A DNA stretch of 64,000 nt from Streptomyces canus (GCF_041435015.1 NZ_CP107989.1:7192001-7256000); one strand, 5' to 3'. Positions 20,070 through 28,110 are shown, counted from the stretch's first letter. Notes: generated from the sequence alone by a model not told the origin. A program made the numbers and translations.

Positions 20070-20083
20070 GCTTCAATTGAAGC
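20070..20083. repeat. Perfect 14-bp palindrome GCTTCAATTGAAGC
   Basis: GCTTCAATTGAAGC reads the same on both strands and is AT-rich for this genome. It lies about 125 bp past the ispH stop. It could be a protein-binding site or part of a terminator; no function can be assigned. Confidence 0.6.
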
Positions 20084-20098
20084 AGACCGGGCTTGTCC

Positions 20099-20126
20099 GG
20101 GGCGTCAACCCGAGGGTTGACGCCCC
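20099..20126. terminator. Strong inverted repeat containing the TCAACCC dyad, possible terminator
   Basis: GGGGCGTCAACCC and GGGTTGACGCCCC are exact inverted repeats (13 bp each) around a 2-nt centre, a 28-bp dyad. In RNA this gives a 12-bp stem with a CGAG loop, good for termination of ispH or of the facing luxR transcript. The inner 16 bp (20105-20120) is also the most symmetric copy of the cluster's TCAACCC motif, so it may instead, or also, bind a regulator. Confidence 0.6.
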
Positions 20127-20158
20127 GAAGTGCGGGGGCTGCCGGGTCGGTGACTCTG

Positions 20159-20174
20159 TCAACCCGGGGTTCGA
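20159..20174. promoter_or_regulatory. Candidate operator, TCAACCC-type dyad
   Basis: TCAACCCGGGGTTCGA. With one further base (20159-20175) it is the exact reverse complement of 27302-27318, upstream of the small membrane-protein gene: a 17-bp identity more than 7 kb apart. It sits downstream of the LuxR gene rather than in a clear promoter. Confidence 0.45.
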
Positions 20175-20258
20175 TGTGCCGTGGCCGGAAATGAAGTGGC
20201 TGAGATTTGTGGGCCGAAAGGCGGCGAGCCGGGGCCCGGGCGGCCGACGAAGAAGCGG

Positions 20259-20990
20259 CTACATTGCGGGCGTCAGCCGTGACTCCGCCAGCAGACCCCG
20301 CTGGAGGGCGAGGGACACGGCCTGGGTGCGGTTCGAGCAGTTGAGCTTGGCCAGCACGTTGGCCACATGGCGCTTGACTCCGTGCTCGGAGATGCCGATC
20401 CGTGGCGCGATCTGTTTGTTGCTGTACCCCTGGGAGAGCAGGGTCAGCACGTCCACCTCGCGCTGGGTGAGCAGCTGCCGGCTCTGGTGCGGGCCGTTGC
20501 GCAAGGCCCTGGGGCGCTGCAGCAGTTGGCCTGCGACGCGGACCGGGAGCATGACCTCCTCCTGGCGCTCCAGCCGTTCCAGGGCGCCACTCATGTGCTC
20601 TGTGGTGATGTCCTCGAGCAGAACCAGACCGTGCGCGAAGCGCTGCGAGTACTCGACGAAGGAGGGGTCGTCGAGGCTGTGCAGGATCAGTAGTGTGCGC
20701 ATGTGATCCTGGGCGGCCCGGACTTCGAGGGATCTGATCTCGTCGATTCCGATAGTGGAGGACATGGCCAGGATGCCGGCGCGACCGGGTCGCTGGCGTC
20801 GCTCCTCGAGGGCGGTGTCGAGACGTGGGGTGGTTTCGCAGCCGGTGACACTTGCCACCGTTTCGATGGAGCGGAACACAGCCACGAGTCCGAGCCGTAT
20901 GACTTCATTCGGCTCTATGAGTAGTATTGAGTTGCCGCCGGGACAGTAATCCCCGATGGAAGGCTGCTCGGCTTCGGCAATATTGGGCAT
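20259..20990 (-). CDS. Atypical LuxR-family response regulator lacking the phospho-acceptor Asp
   Basis: A 243-residue regulator with a receiver-like N-terminus and a C-terminal LuxR helix-turn-helix (LTQREVDVLTLLSQGYSNKQ, then HGVKRHVANVLAKLNCSNRT, about 170-225). The receiver half starts normally (ILLIEPNEVIRLGL), but the third strand reads GILAMSS where the phosphorylated Asp should be, so it is probably not controlled by phosphorylation. The start is ATG at 20990, ten bases after GGGGAG; an ATG at 20999 sits too close to that site. Transcribed alone, behind the terminator of the SDR operon. A likely pathway-specific activator of the terpenoid cluster, and candidate binder of the TCAACCC motif. 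Confidence 0.85.
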   Translation of the reverse strand: MPNIAEAEQPSIGDYCPGGNSILLIEPNEVIRLGLVAVFRSIETVASVTGCETTPRLDTALEERRQRPGRAGILAMSSTIGIDEIRSLEVRAAQDHMRTLLILHSLDDPSFVEYSQRFAHGLVLLEDITTEHMSGALERLERQEEVMLPVRVAGQLLQRPRALRNGPHQSRQLLTQREVDVLTLLSQGYSNKQIAPRIGISEHGVKRHVANVLAKLNCSNRTQAVSLALQRGLLAESRLTPAM

Positions 20991-21142
20991 ACCTGACATT
21001 CTCCCCGTTGTCCGTCAGTGATGCGGGCTCCCATCGCATGGCCGATTATGGCACTTCGTGCACCGATCCGGCCAGGAAATGTTTTTTTATTTGACTGTCG
21101 GACATTGTCCCCTCGTTGCCACTTGATTTGCCCCGGGTGCAC

Positions 21143-21187
21143 AAGAGCCCCCCGATTCCCGAATTTAGGGAATCATAGGGGGCTCTT
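21143..21187. terminator. Terminator hairpin after the SDR/P450/cyclase operon
   Basis: AAGAGCCCCC (21143-21152) pairs with GGGGGCTCTT (21178-21187). Inside it GATTCCC (21154-21160) pairs with GGGAATC (21168-21174), leaving a 7-nt loop and a small bulge. It lies 22 bp past the SDR stop on the leftward transcript and separates this operon from the luxR gene. Confidence 0.85.
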
Positions 21188-21208
21188 TGTCGTTGCTTGG
21201 GCTTACTC

Positions 21209-22015
21209 TTATCCGGCGTGGTCGGCGGCGGCCGTACGGGGCCGAGGGCCCTCGGCGCGGCGAGCCACCGCTCCCATCCGGCTGGTCACCCGCAGCGGCA
21301 GAAGCCGCAGCCCCACGCCGAGCACACTCCAGGGCCAGGCCGGCACACAGGCCCTGGCCGGCTCGCGCTCGATGGCGGCGGCCAGCCGGCGGCAGCCGGT
21401 CTCTGTGTCGACCACCAACCTCCGCTGGCCCTCATGGGTGTTGGACTCAGATCGGATGTATCCGGGCAGCATGGTGCTGACCTTCACCTGGGTTCCCATC
21501 ACATCCGCGCGGATGCCCTCGGCCAGCGTCAGCACCCCGGCCTTGCCTGCCGCGTACGCGGTGAGCGCGCCGGGGAAGCCCTTCAGCGCACTCATGGAGG
21601 AGATCACCACCAGATGGCCCGAATGCTGCTCCCGGAACACCTCCATGGCCGCCTCGCACTGGGCGAGGGCGGCGGTGAAATTGGTGTTCACCGCGCGAAG
21701 GTTTCGCTCGAAGCCACCCGTGCCCACCGGACTTCCCTCGCCCGTACCGGCGTTGACGACCACCCGGTCCAGCGAGCCGAGCTCCGCGCGGAAAGAGTGG
21801 AACACCTCGAACACCGCTGCGTGGTCGGTCACATCGAGCTCGCGCACGGCCACGGTGATCGAGGGATGCGCCGCGAGCAGCTCCTCTCGCAGCTCCTTCA
21901 GCCGGTCGCCGCGCCGCGCACACAGCGCGAGACGGCGGCCGCGCCGGGCGAACTCCCAGGCCATACCGCGACCGAGACCGCCGCTCGCGCCCGTGATCAG
22001 GATGTTCTTCCGCAT
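21209..22015 (-). CDS. Short-chain dehydrogenase/reductase
   Basis: A 268-residue classical SDR: TGASGGLGRGMA (8-19) for NAD(P) binding, NAGTG, catalytic Ser in VISSMSALKG and YAAGK (about 152-156). The C-terminal tail (RLLPLRVTSRMGAVARR) is basic and hydrophobic, as in membrane-associated SDRs. The start is ATG at 22015 behind a GAGGGAG site. Last gene of the leftward P450/cyclase operon, so it probably oxidises a P450-made alcohol to a ketone, or the reverse, on the terpenoid scaffold (inference). Confidence 0.9.
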   Translation of the reverse strand: MRKNILITGASGGLGRGMAWEFARRGRRLALCARRGDRLKELREELLAAHPSITVAVRELDVTDHAAVFEVFHSFRAELGSLDRVVVNAGTGEGSPVGTGGFERNLRAVNTNFTAALAQCEAAMEVFREQHSGHLVVISSMSALKGFPGALTAYAAGKAGVLTLAEGIRADVMGTQVKVSTMLPGYIRSESNTHEGQRRLVVDTETGCRRLAAAIEREPARACVPAWPWSVLGVGLRLLPLRVTSRMGAVARRAEGPRPRTAAADHAG

Positions 22016-22073
22016 GCCCCACTCCCTCTTCCGACTTCCGGCTCCTCGGCGTGCCAAGGCCGCGCGACAAGGC

Positions 22074-22268
22074 CTACTCGACCAGCCGGATCGCCGACGT
22101 CGGGCAGCCCGAGACGGCGCTCCGGACGACTGCTTGCCGCTCGGCGGACGGCTGGGGGCGGAGCACTTGGACCACGCCGTCCTCCTCGCTCTGGTCGAAG
22201 GTCTCGGGATCGGTCAGCACACACATGCCGCTGCCGCAGCACAGCTCGCGGTCAACCTCGATACGCAT
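22074..22268 (-). CDS. Ferredoxin, P450-partner type
   Basis: A 64-residue ferredoxin of the small [3Fe-4S]/[4Fe-4S] kind that accompanies Streptomyces P450s. Cysteines lie in ELCCGSGMC near the N-terminus and SGCPTSAIRL at the C-terminus. It directly follows a P450 gene (30-bp gap), as is usual for such pairs, and is the likely direct donor to the P450s of this operon. No ferredoxin reductase gene is present here; a genomic one, or KorAB, must reduce it. Confidence 0.92.
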   Translation of the reverse strand: MRIEVDRELCCGSGMCVLTDPETFDQSEEDGVVQVLRPQPSAERQAVVRSAVSGCPTSAIRLVE

Positions 22269-22298
22269 GACGCTCCTTCGCTGGGCCGGGCCCGATGG

Positions 22299-23597
22299 TC
22301 ACCACTCCACCGGGACTTCCTCGAATCCGACGACGATCAGCCCCTGCTTGACCCGGAGCTCCCGGCGGTCGATCGCCAGCCGCAGCGTGGGCAGCCGACG
22401 CGCCAACGTGCCGAGCACCACTTGCAGTTCGGCCCTGGCCAGCGGTTGGCCGAGGCAGAAATGGGGGCCGGCGCCGAACGAAAGGTGCTGGTTGTTGGTG
22501 CGCCGCAGATCCATCCGCTCCGGCTCGGGGAAGCGCCGTGGATCGCGGTTGGCGATCGCGGGGCTGACGATGACCGTGGAGCCCGCTCCGATCTCCGCGC
22601 CACCCACCGCGATGTCCTCGCTCACATAGCGCGGCACCCCGATGCTGGGATTGGTGTCGAAGCGCAGCACCTCGTCGACGGCGCTCGGCACGATCGACGG
22701 ATCGGCCACCACCGTCTCGAAGCGGCTGCGGTCGGCGAGCAGCATCGCCGTCATCTTCCCGATCATGTTGGCGGTGGTCTCGTGTCCTGCCACCAGGATC
22801 GCCATGGCCGTGACGATCAGCTCCACCATGTCGAGCCGGCCGTCCTCGCTGTCGGTGATGTTGATCAGCTCGCTGAGTAGATCGTCCCCGGGCTCGGCCC
22901 GTTTCGCCTCGATCAGCTTGGCCAGATAGATACCGAAGTCCTGCCGGGCCGCGTCCACTTCGGCCTTGCTGTGCCGGGTGAGCGTCAGGATCGCGTCCGA
23001 CCAGGTAGCGAACCGGTGCAGATCCTCGGTCGGCACTCCCAGCAGATCGCCGATCACCCGGACCGGCAGGATCGCGCCGATGTCCCGGGCGATGTCCGCC
23101 CGGGGGCCGGCCGCGACCATCTTGTCGACCAGTTCGTCCGCGAGCGCCTGGATCCGCGGCCGCATGCTCTCCACCCGCTTGATGGTGAAGGCCTTCGCCA
23201 TCAAGCGGCGCCAGCGCAGATGCCCTTCGCCCTCGAAGATCTTCAGCCCGCTGGTCGCCTGCCGGCTGAACACCCCGCCGTCCTCGCTCGCCCCGATCCG
23301 GGACTCGGCGTCGGCCGGTATCTGCCGGGTGAAGCGCGGATCCGCGAGCAGCGCCCTGGCCTCCTCGTAGCGGGTGACCAGATGCGCCTCGTCGCCGCTG
23401 GGCAGCCGCACGGCGACCACCGGGCACTGCTCCCGCACCTGCTCCCACTCCACCGGCGGATCCAGCGGAACGGCGCCGCTGAACGGGTAGTCGAGCAGGT
23501 CCCGCCCTGCCGCGGCAGGTTGGGTCCCGTGCATCACCGGGCACGTCTGCGCCGGGCCCGGCGCCGCTTCGGTCAGCGGCGGTTCGGTCGTGGTCAT
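22299..23597 (-). CDS. Cytochrome P450
   Basis: A 432-residue soluble P450 with I-helix LVAGHETTAN, K-helix DEVLR and the haem loop FGAGPHFCLGQPLAR, all canonical. The start at 23597 is preceded by GGGAG. Second of two adjacent P450s and next to the ferredoxin gene. Predicted late-stage oxygenation of the cyclised terpene. The region is unremarkable in base composition. Confidence 0.93.
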   Translation of the reverse strand: MTTTEPPLTEAAPGPAQTCPVMHGTQPAAAGRDLLDYPFSGAVPLDPPVEWEQVREQCPVVAVRLPSGDEAHLVTRYEEARALLADPRFTRQIPADAESRIGASEDGGVFSRQATSGLKIFEGEGHLRWRRLMAKAFTIKRVESMRPRIQALADELVDKMVAAGPRADIARDIGAILPVRVIGDLLGVPTEDLHRFATWSDAILTLTRHSKAEVDAARQDFGIYLAKLIEAKRAEPGDDLLSELINITDSEDGRLDMVELIVTAMAILVAGHETTANMIGKMTAMLLADRSRFETVVADPSIVPSAVDEVLRFDTNPSIGVPRYVSEDIAVGGAEIGAGSTVIVSPAIANRDPRRFPEPERMDLRRTNNQHLSFGAGPHFCLGQPLARAELQVVLGTLARRLPTLRLAIDRRELRVKQGLIVVGFEEVPVEW

Positions 23598-23637
23598 GCG
23601 AGGGCTCCCTTGTCGGTGATCATGGATCGGGTCGGCC

Positions 23638-24864
23638 TCACCAGGTGACCGGAAGGTCGATCAGGCCGCGCATGAACGCACCCTCGCGCCACCGCAGTTC
23701 CTCGTCGGGGACAGCGAGTTGCAGCCCCGGGAAGCGCCGCAGCAGGGTGCCAAGGGCCACCTGGAGCTCCATCCGGGCCAGCTGCGCCCCGATGCAGTAG
23801 TGCGGCCCGTGTCCGAAGGCCAGATGCGGGACGGCGGCCCGCTGGAAGTCGATCTCGTCGGCGCGGTCGAACACCGCGGCGTCCCGGTTGCCCGAGGTCT
23901 TGGCGAGGAGCACTGAGTCGCCCTTGCGGATCAGCACATTAGCCAGCGGCACGTCCTCGGCCGTCCACAGCGGCAGTCCGGCGAAGCCCAGCGGCAGATA
24001 GCGCAGCAGCTCCTCGATCGCCTCGGGCAGCCGCTCCGGGTGCGCCAGCAGCTCCTGCCACAGGTCGGGCCGGGTGAGCAGAGTGTAGGTGAAGTTGGTG
24101 ATCTGGTTCTGGGTGGACTCGTGGCCGGCCACGAACAGCAGCATCACTATGGAGTGCAGCTCGTCCATGCTGAGCCGGTCGCCCTCCTCCTGCACCTGGA
24201 TCAGCCGGCTGATGAGGTCGTCGTCGGGGGTGCGCCTGCGCTCCTGAAGTACCTCGGCCATATAGGCCTTGAACTCCGCGGTGGCGTGCGCGACCTCCTC
24301 GGGCGTGTGGTCGCTGATGGAGAGCATCGCGCGCACCCAGGAGTGCACCTTGCGCTGGTCCGGAGTGGGCACGCCGAGCAGCTGGGCGATGATGGTGATC
24401 GGCATCGGCAGACACAGCGCGGCGACCAGGTCCGCGGGGCCGCCGCTTGCCTCCATCGCATCCAGCAGCTCATCGGCGGTGGCCTGCACCCGGGGCCGCA
24501 GCTCCTCGATCCGGCGCACCGTGAAGGCCTTGGTGACCAGCCGTCGGATCTGGGTGTGCTCCGGTGGATCGGTCATCGGCAGGATCGCCGAGCGGGCCTT
24601 GCCGATGTCCTTGGTGGCGGCTGTGACCGCACGCCCTTCCATCGGAGCCCGCCGGAATCGGGAATCGGTCAGTACGGACTTGATGTCCTCGTACCGCGTT
24701 ACCAGCCAGGCGTCGCCGCCGTGCGGCATCCGGACCTTGCTCACCGGCTCGTCCACCCGCAACTTGGCGTAGCGCGGGTCGTGTTCGAGGCGCACATCCT
24801 GGGCGAAGGGGCAGACCGGCGGCTCCACCGTGTCGGAGCCGACCACTTCCGTTTCGTTGATCAT
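23638..24864 (-). CDS. Cytochrome P450
   Basis: A 408-residue P450. The I-helix reads FVAGHESTQN (Ser instead of the first Thr), the K-helix EELLR, and the haem loop FGHGPHYCIGAQLARMEL. The start is ATG at 24864 behind GGAAGG and overlapping the cyclase stop as ATGA; the longer upstream frame belongs to the cyclase strand and is rejected. Direct coupling to the cyclase gene suggests it acts early on the cyclised product. Confidence 0.93.
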   Translation of the reverse strand: MINETEVVGSDTVEPPVCPFAQDVRLEHDPRYAKLRVDEPVSKVRMPHGGDAWLVTRYEDIKSVLTDSRFRRAPMEGRAVTAATKDIGKARSAILPMTDPPEHTQIRRLVTKAFTVRRIEELRPRVQATADELLDAMEASGGPADLVAALCLPMPITIIAQLLGVPTPDQRKVHSWVRAMLSISDHTPEEVAHATAEFKAYMAEVLQERRRTPDDDLISRLIQVQEEGDRLSMDELHSIVMLLFVAGHESTQNQITNFTYTLLTRPDLWQELLAHPERLPEAIEELLRYLPLGFAGLPLWTAEDVPLANVLIRKGDSVLLAKTSGNRDAAVFDRADEIDFQRAAVPHLAFGHGPHYCIGAQLARMELQVALGTLLRRFPGLQLAVPDEELRWREGAFMRGLIDLPVTW

Positions 24865-26540
24865 GTCAATGCCTTCCAGTACCGGCCCAGTGCCTGCAGG
24901 GCGTACCCGCTGGCGAGGAGATCGTCGGAATACCACAGATCGAGGAAGTACACGCCGAGCAGCGTCGGCTCCCACAGCGCTTCGGAGGTCTGCTCGTGCA
25001 GCAGCCGGCGCACCCCGCCCTGGACGGCCTCCTCCCGCGGGTCGGCGCCCGCGCCGAGCAGACCCATCACGGCCCAGGCGGTCTCCTCCACCGAGGAGGG
25101 CGCGCCCTCGCCGTCACCCCAACCACCGTCCGGCTGCTGGGTGCGCAACAGCCAGGTGCGGGCCCGGCGCGCCGTGTCGCTGCCACCCAGCCCCAAACCG
25201 CCCAGCGCGTCCAGGACTTGACCGGTGCCGGCGGTGCTGCCGCGATACCAGAGGCAGGGCAGCGAGCCGTCCGGACGCTGGGTCTTGGCGAACCAGCGCA
25301 CCGCCTTCGCCAGCGGAGGGGCGTCCGCGCCGAGCCCGCCGGCCAGCCGCAGCGCCGCCACCGCGTGGGAGGTGATCACCGCGCAGGGGGCGTCGAGGGC
25401 GACATGGTTGTCGCGGCAGAAGCAGCTCCAGGAGCCGTCCCTGTTCTGCATGGCCAGCAGCCAGTCGAGGCCCGCCCTGACCCGTGGATCGGTGGGCCCG
25501 CAGCCCGCGCCGGCCAGCGCCAGCAGCGCATCTGCCGTGTCGTCGCAGTTCGGCCAGCCCGACTCCACCGACCAGGCCCAGCCGCCCGGGGGGCAGCCGG
25601 TCGCCATGAAGCCGGCGTCCCACTGGCAGGTCCGAATCCAGTCGATCGTCGAACTCAGCCGCGGATCGTCGGCGAATCCGCACTCCTGCAGACCGGCCGC
25701 GAGGAAGGTGGTGACCGAGAACTCCAGGTCGCGATTGACCGCCCAGGAGCCGTCCGGCCGCGCCGTCAGCCGCAGATAGCCCGCCATCCGCTCGACCAGA
25801 TCGGGGCGCACCCCCGCGCGGGCGAAGGCGAAGCACACCATGGAGACGAGCAGCGGCGACTCCTGCATGCCGCCTTCCTTGCCCTGGCTGAGCAGCAGCT
25901 CGTCGAAGTACGCGTACGCGCGCGGCTCGGCGAGCCGGGACACCGCCCGCAGGATCCGCCCCTGCGGCCAGGTGTGCCGCTGCATCACCGCCCAGGACAG
26001 GGTGACCGGCACGACGAACGACACCTTCTGGCGCAGCTTCCGGGGGAGCAGCGCCACCGCGGCCGGCATCCGGCGGATCCGCCGCTCGTCGTACAGGCCG
26101 GCCAGGGCCAGGAACTGCAGGCAGAGCACATGCAGGGCGCAGCGGTCGGGGTCGGCGACTGCGGCCATCCCGCCGCGGCTCTCGATCCAGTCGAGCCCGC
26201 GCCGCACATCCTGCCGTGATTCCTCGGCGGCGAGCAGCCGCAGCGCGGCCACCGCGAACGCGGAGGCCGGCAGTGTGGCCGGGGTGCCGGGGCCGTCGCC
26301 CCAGCCACCGGTGGGGAGTTGGTTCGCGCGGAGCCAGTCGAGCGCGCTGCGGATCAGCTCGGCCGAGCCCTCCGGGTCGGCGAAGTGCAGGGCGACCGCC
26401 GAGGTGGCGGTGGAGATGGCGGCGGAGGGCAGGTGGTCCTGCCAGGAGCCGTCCGGGCGGCGCACGGCGAACAGTTGCTGGGCGGCCGAGTCGATGGCCC
26501 TCCGCACCTGGGCAGGCGGCCGTGCTCCTGATGCGATCAC
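24861..26540 (-). CDS. Squalene-hopene-cyclase-like (class II) terpene cyclase with altered DxDD motif
   Basis: A 559-residue alpha/alpha-barrel protein with many QW-type repeats (RPDGSWQDH, LPTGGWGDG, QNRDGSWSC, QRPDGSLPC, QQPDGGWGDG), as in class II cyclases. The acid motif region GWAWSVESGWPNCDDTADAL aligns with SHC's, but reads N331-C-D333-D334: the first Asp of DxDD is Asn, while the middle Asp, the proton donor in SHC, is kept. Such a site may prefer an easily protonated epoxide, which fits the FAD epoxidase in the partner operon (inference). The start is GTG at 26540, with GGAG nine bases upstream. About 60-80 residues shorter than true SHC. Confidence 0.82.
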   Translation of the reverse strand: MIASGARPPAQVRRAIDSAAQQLFAVRRPDGSWQDHLPSAAISTATSAVALHFADPEGSAELIRSALDWLRANQLPTGGWGDGPGTPATLPASAFAVAALRLLAAEESRQDVRRGLDWIESRGGMAAVADPDRCALHVLCLQFLALAGLYDERRIRRMPAAVALLPRKLRQKVSFVVPVTLSWAVMQRHTWPQGRILRAVSRLAEPRAYAYFDELLLSQGKEGGMQESPLLVSMVCFAFARAGVRPDLVERMAGYLRLTARPDGSWAVNRDLEFSVTTFLAAGLQECGFADDPRLSSTIDWIRTCQWDAGFMATGCPPGGWAWSVESGWPNCDDTADALLALAGAGCGPTDPRVRAGLDWLLAMQNRDGSWSCFCRDNHVALDAPCAVITSHAVAALRLAGGLGADAPPLAKAVRWFAKTQRPDGSLPCLWYRGSTAGTGQVLDALGGLGLGGSDTARRARTWLLRTQQPDGGWGDGEGAPSSVEETAWAVMGLLGAGADPREEAVQGGVRRLLHEQTSEALWEPTLLGVYFLDLWYSDDLLASGYALQALGRYWKALT

Positions 26541-26682
26541 GTTCACTCCGGGTACGGGGTAGGGAAAGGCCTGCAAGGACGGGACTCTTCGGGGGCCGGG
26601 AAGGGGAGGGACGGGCAGGGTCCCCCGACGATCGCAGGGCGGTGGCGGTGGCGTCGACAGCGTTCGGACAGTCCGGTCGGGG

Positions 26683-26701
26683 TGCCCCGATCGGCTACCC
26701 C
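26683..26701. promoter_or_regulatory. Third copy of the TGCCCGATCGG-CTACCCCA motif
   Basis: TGCCCCGATCGGCTACCCC matches 13394-13411 apart from one inserted C. It overlaps the last codons of the small membrane-protein gene and lies about 145 bp upstream of the cyclase start, where a promoter for the cyclase/P450 transcript could be. It contains the 8-bp palindrome CCGATCGG. Confidence 0.35.
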
Positions 26702-27240
26702 ACCAGACGGCTGGGTGCCTTCTGGAGGACACCGTGCGCGGCCTCGGCCTCGCGCGCCACTCGTCTGCCGCCGAAATAGATGACGCCGACCCGGGCCAGC
26801 ATCGTGGCGATGTTCAGGAAGATGAACGCGGCCCGCATGGCGTCCGGGCTGATGGCGTTCTCGTGCATCCAGGTGCCGAGCGCCCTGCCGAACCAGTGCG
26901 TGGATCCGTACGAGAACGACAGCTTGGCCACGGTGATGGCCACCCAGGCGGCAACGAAGGCCACTCCGGTACGGGAGAAAGCCCGTTGCCTTACGGCGTC
27001 GTACTCGAATCGCATGAACGAGGAGGCGGCGAGTCCGAGAAGCGCGCCGAGCAGGACCGCGCCTCCTTCGAGGAGCAATCCGTTCTCGGAGGTGTCCATT
27101 CCGCGGAAGAAGACAGGGACCAGTACGAGGGCACTGACCAGGGGACGGAGGATTCTGAACGCACCGACTTTGCGCCGCCCGATATCGCTTTCCAAAGCAA
27201 TGGCAAAGACGATGAGGTTGAGCCAATACGCACTGTTCAC
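26695..27240 (-). CDS. Small polytopic membrane protein of unknown function
   Basis: A 181-residue protein with about five hydrophobic helices (starting at about 5, 29, 54, 88 and 130) and conserved-looking charged turns: ESDIGRRKVGAFRILRP, SSFMRFEYD and GSTHWFGR. The start is GTG at 27240 with GGAGG five bases upstream; the longer frame lacks a ribosome site. Two TCAACCC-type motifs precede it. It might be a small integral-membrane terpene cyclase like those recalled from phenalinolactone or indole-sesquiterpenoid clusters. It might instead be one of the small membrane proteins often found beside Streptomyces sensor-kinase/regulator pairs, which is what lies upstream. Sequence alone does not decide. 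Confidence 0.7.
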   Translation of the reverse strand: MNSAYWLNLIVFAIALESDIGRRKVGAFRILRPLVSALVLVPVFFRGMDTSENGLLLEGGAVLLGALLGLAASSFMRFEYDAVRQRAFSRTGVAFVAAWVAITVAKLSFSYGSTHWFGRALGTWMHENAISPDAMRAAFIFLNIATMLARVGVIYFGGRRVAREAEAAHGVLQKAPSRLVG

Positions 27241-27302
27241 TGGTCCTCCGGCCAACGGAAACAATTCCGATTTCAGGCTAGGGACGGCACCGACAGATGT
27301 AA

Positions 27303-27318
27303 TCGAACCCCGGGTTGA
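27303..27318. promoter_or_regulatory. Candidate operator, TCAACCC-type dyad (reverse orientation)
   Basis: TCGAACCCCGGGTTGA is the reverse complement of 20159-20174. It lies 63 bp upstream of the membrane-protein start and 29 bp from another copy, an arrangement typical of an activator or repressor site. Confidence 0.5.
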
Positions 27319-27346
27319 TCTCTGCCGTAGGCATTGTTGTGACGAT

Positions 27347-27362
27347 TCAACCCTGGGGTGGA
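27347..27362. promoter_or_regulatory. Candidate operator, TCAACCC-type dyad
   Basis: TCAACCCTGGGGTGGA, the second copy in the 183-bp gap between the response-regulator gene and the membrane-protein gene. Its right half is weaker than that of the other copies. Confidence 0.45.
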
Positions 27363-27423
27363 GCAGGGTGGAGGGCCCTTGGGCGGAGCCTCGTGGAGGG
27401 CGCGACACATGACGCCCAGCAGG

Positions 27424-28110
27424 TCATGAATCGCCGATTGAGGCCAGCCCGTTGCGGTAGGCATAGCGCACCGCCTGTGCACGGTCGCGCACCTGGGCCT
27501 TGGCGAAGATTCGGTTGATGTGCGTCTTCACGGTCGCCTCGCTGACCTGCAGCAGCTCCATCATCTCCCGGTTGGATCGGCCGGCGGCGATCAGGCGCAG
27601 CACATCGCACTCACGAGGCGTCAGCCCGTCCGGTATGTCCTGCTCGGCGGTCGCCGGTGCCGCCTCGCCGGTGTCGAGCGCGTGCTGTGCGCCCCGGGAC
27701 ACCAGGCCACGGCCTTCGGCGGCCGCCACCAGCGCCTCGCAGATCTCCTGCCGGCCCGCGTCCTTGGTGAGAAAGCCCAGCGCTCCGGCCCGGAAGGCCT
27801 CGGTGACCTCAGCGTCGTCGACATAGGTGGTCAGCACCACGAAGCGGATGCCCGGGTCCACGGCCCTGATCCGGCGAATCGCGCCGACCCCCGACAGCAG
27901 CGGCATCCGCAGATCGATGAGGACCACGTCGGGCCGGGCGTCCAGAACCACGGACACCGCCTCCTCGCCGTCGGCGGCCTGCCCCACGACGACGATGTCG
28001 GGCTGAAGTCCGAGCAGGACGGCAAGGCCGTCCCGTACCACGGGATGGTCGTCCGCGACGACCACGCGAACGGGCGATCTGCGCCGACGGGACGGGTCGG
28101 TCGTGGTCAT
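27424..28110 (-). CDS. NarL/FixJ-type response regulator
   Basis: A 228-residue regulator with a normal receiver (acidic pocket VADDH near 18-22, phospho-acceptor Asp66 in LIDLRMP, Lys in LTKDAG) and a LuxR helix-turn-helix (LTPRECDVLRLIAAGRSNRE, then SEATVKTHINRIFAK). The start is ATG at 28110, overlapping the sensor-kinase stop (ATGA). The pair presumably senses an unknown signal and controls this cluster. Unlike the regulator at 20259 it keeps all phosphorylation residues. Confidence 0.93.
   Translation of the reverse strand: MTTTDPSRRRRSPVRVVVADDHPVVRDGLAVLLGLQPDIVVVGQAADGEEAVSVVLDARPDVVLIDLRMPLLSGVGAIRRIRAVDPGIRFVVLTTYVDDAEVTEAFRAGALGFLTKDAGRQEICEALVAAAEGRGLVSRGAQHALDTGEAAPATAEQDIPDGLTPRECDVLRLIAAGRSNREMMELLQVSEATVKTHINRIFAKAQVRDRAQAVRYAYRNGLASIGDS

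Larger units (their letters stand above)
19946..20258. other. 313-bp convergent intergenic region with two palindromes and two dyad motifs
   Basis: No gene is evident. Present are a perfect 14-bp palindrome GCTTCAATTGAAGC (20070-20083), a 28-bp near-perfect inverted repeat (20099-20126) and a second copy of the TCAACCC dyad (20159-20174). It lies between the ends of ispH (rightward) and the LuxR gene (leftward), so at least one element is probably a terminator. Confidence 0.6.

Noticed and set aside
20099..20126. Riboswitch or RNA thermometer
   Set aside because: It lies between gene ends, not in a 5' leader, and a simple hairpin explains it.
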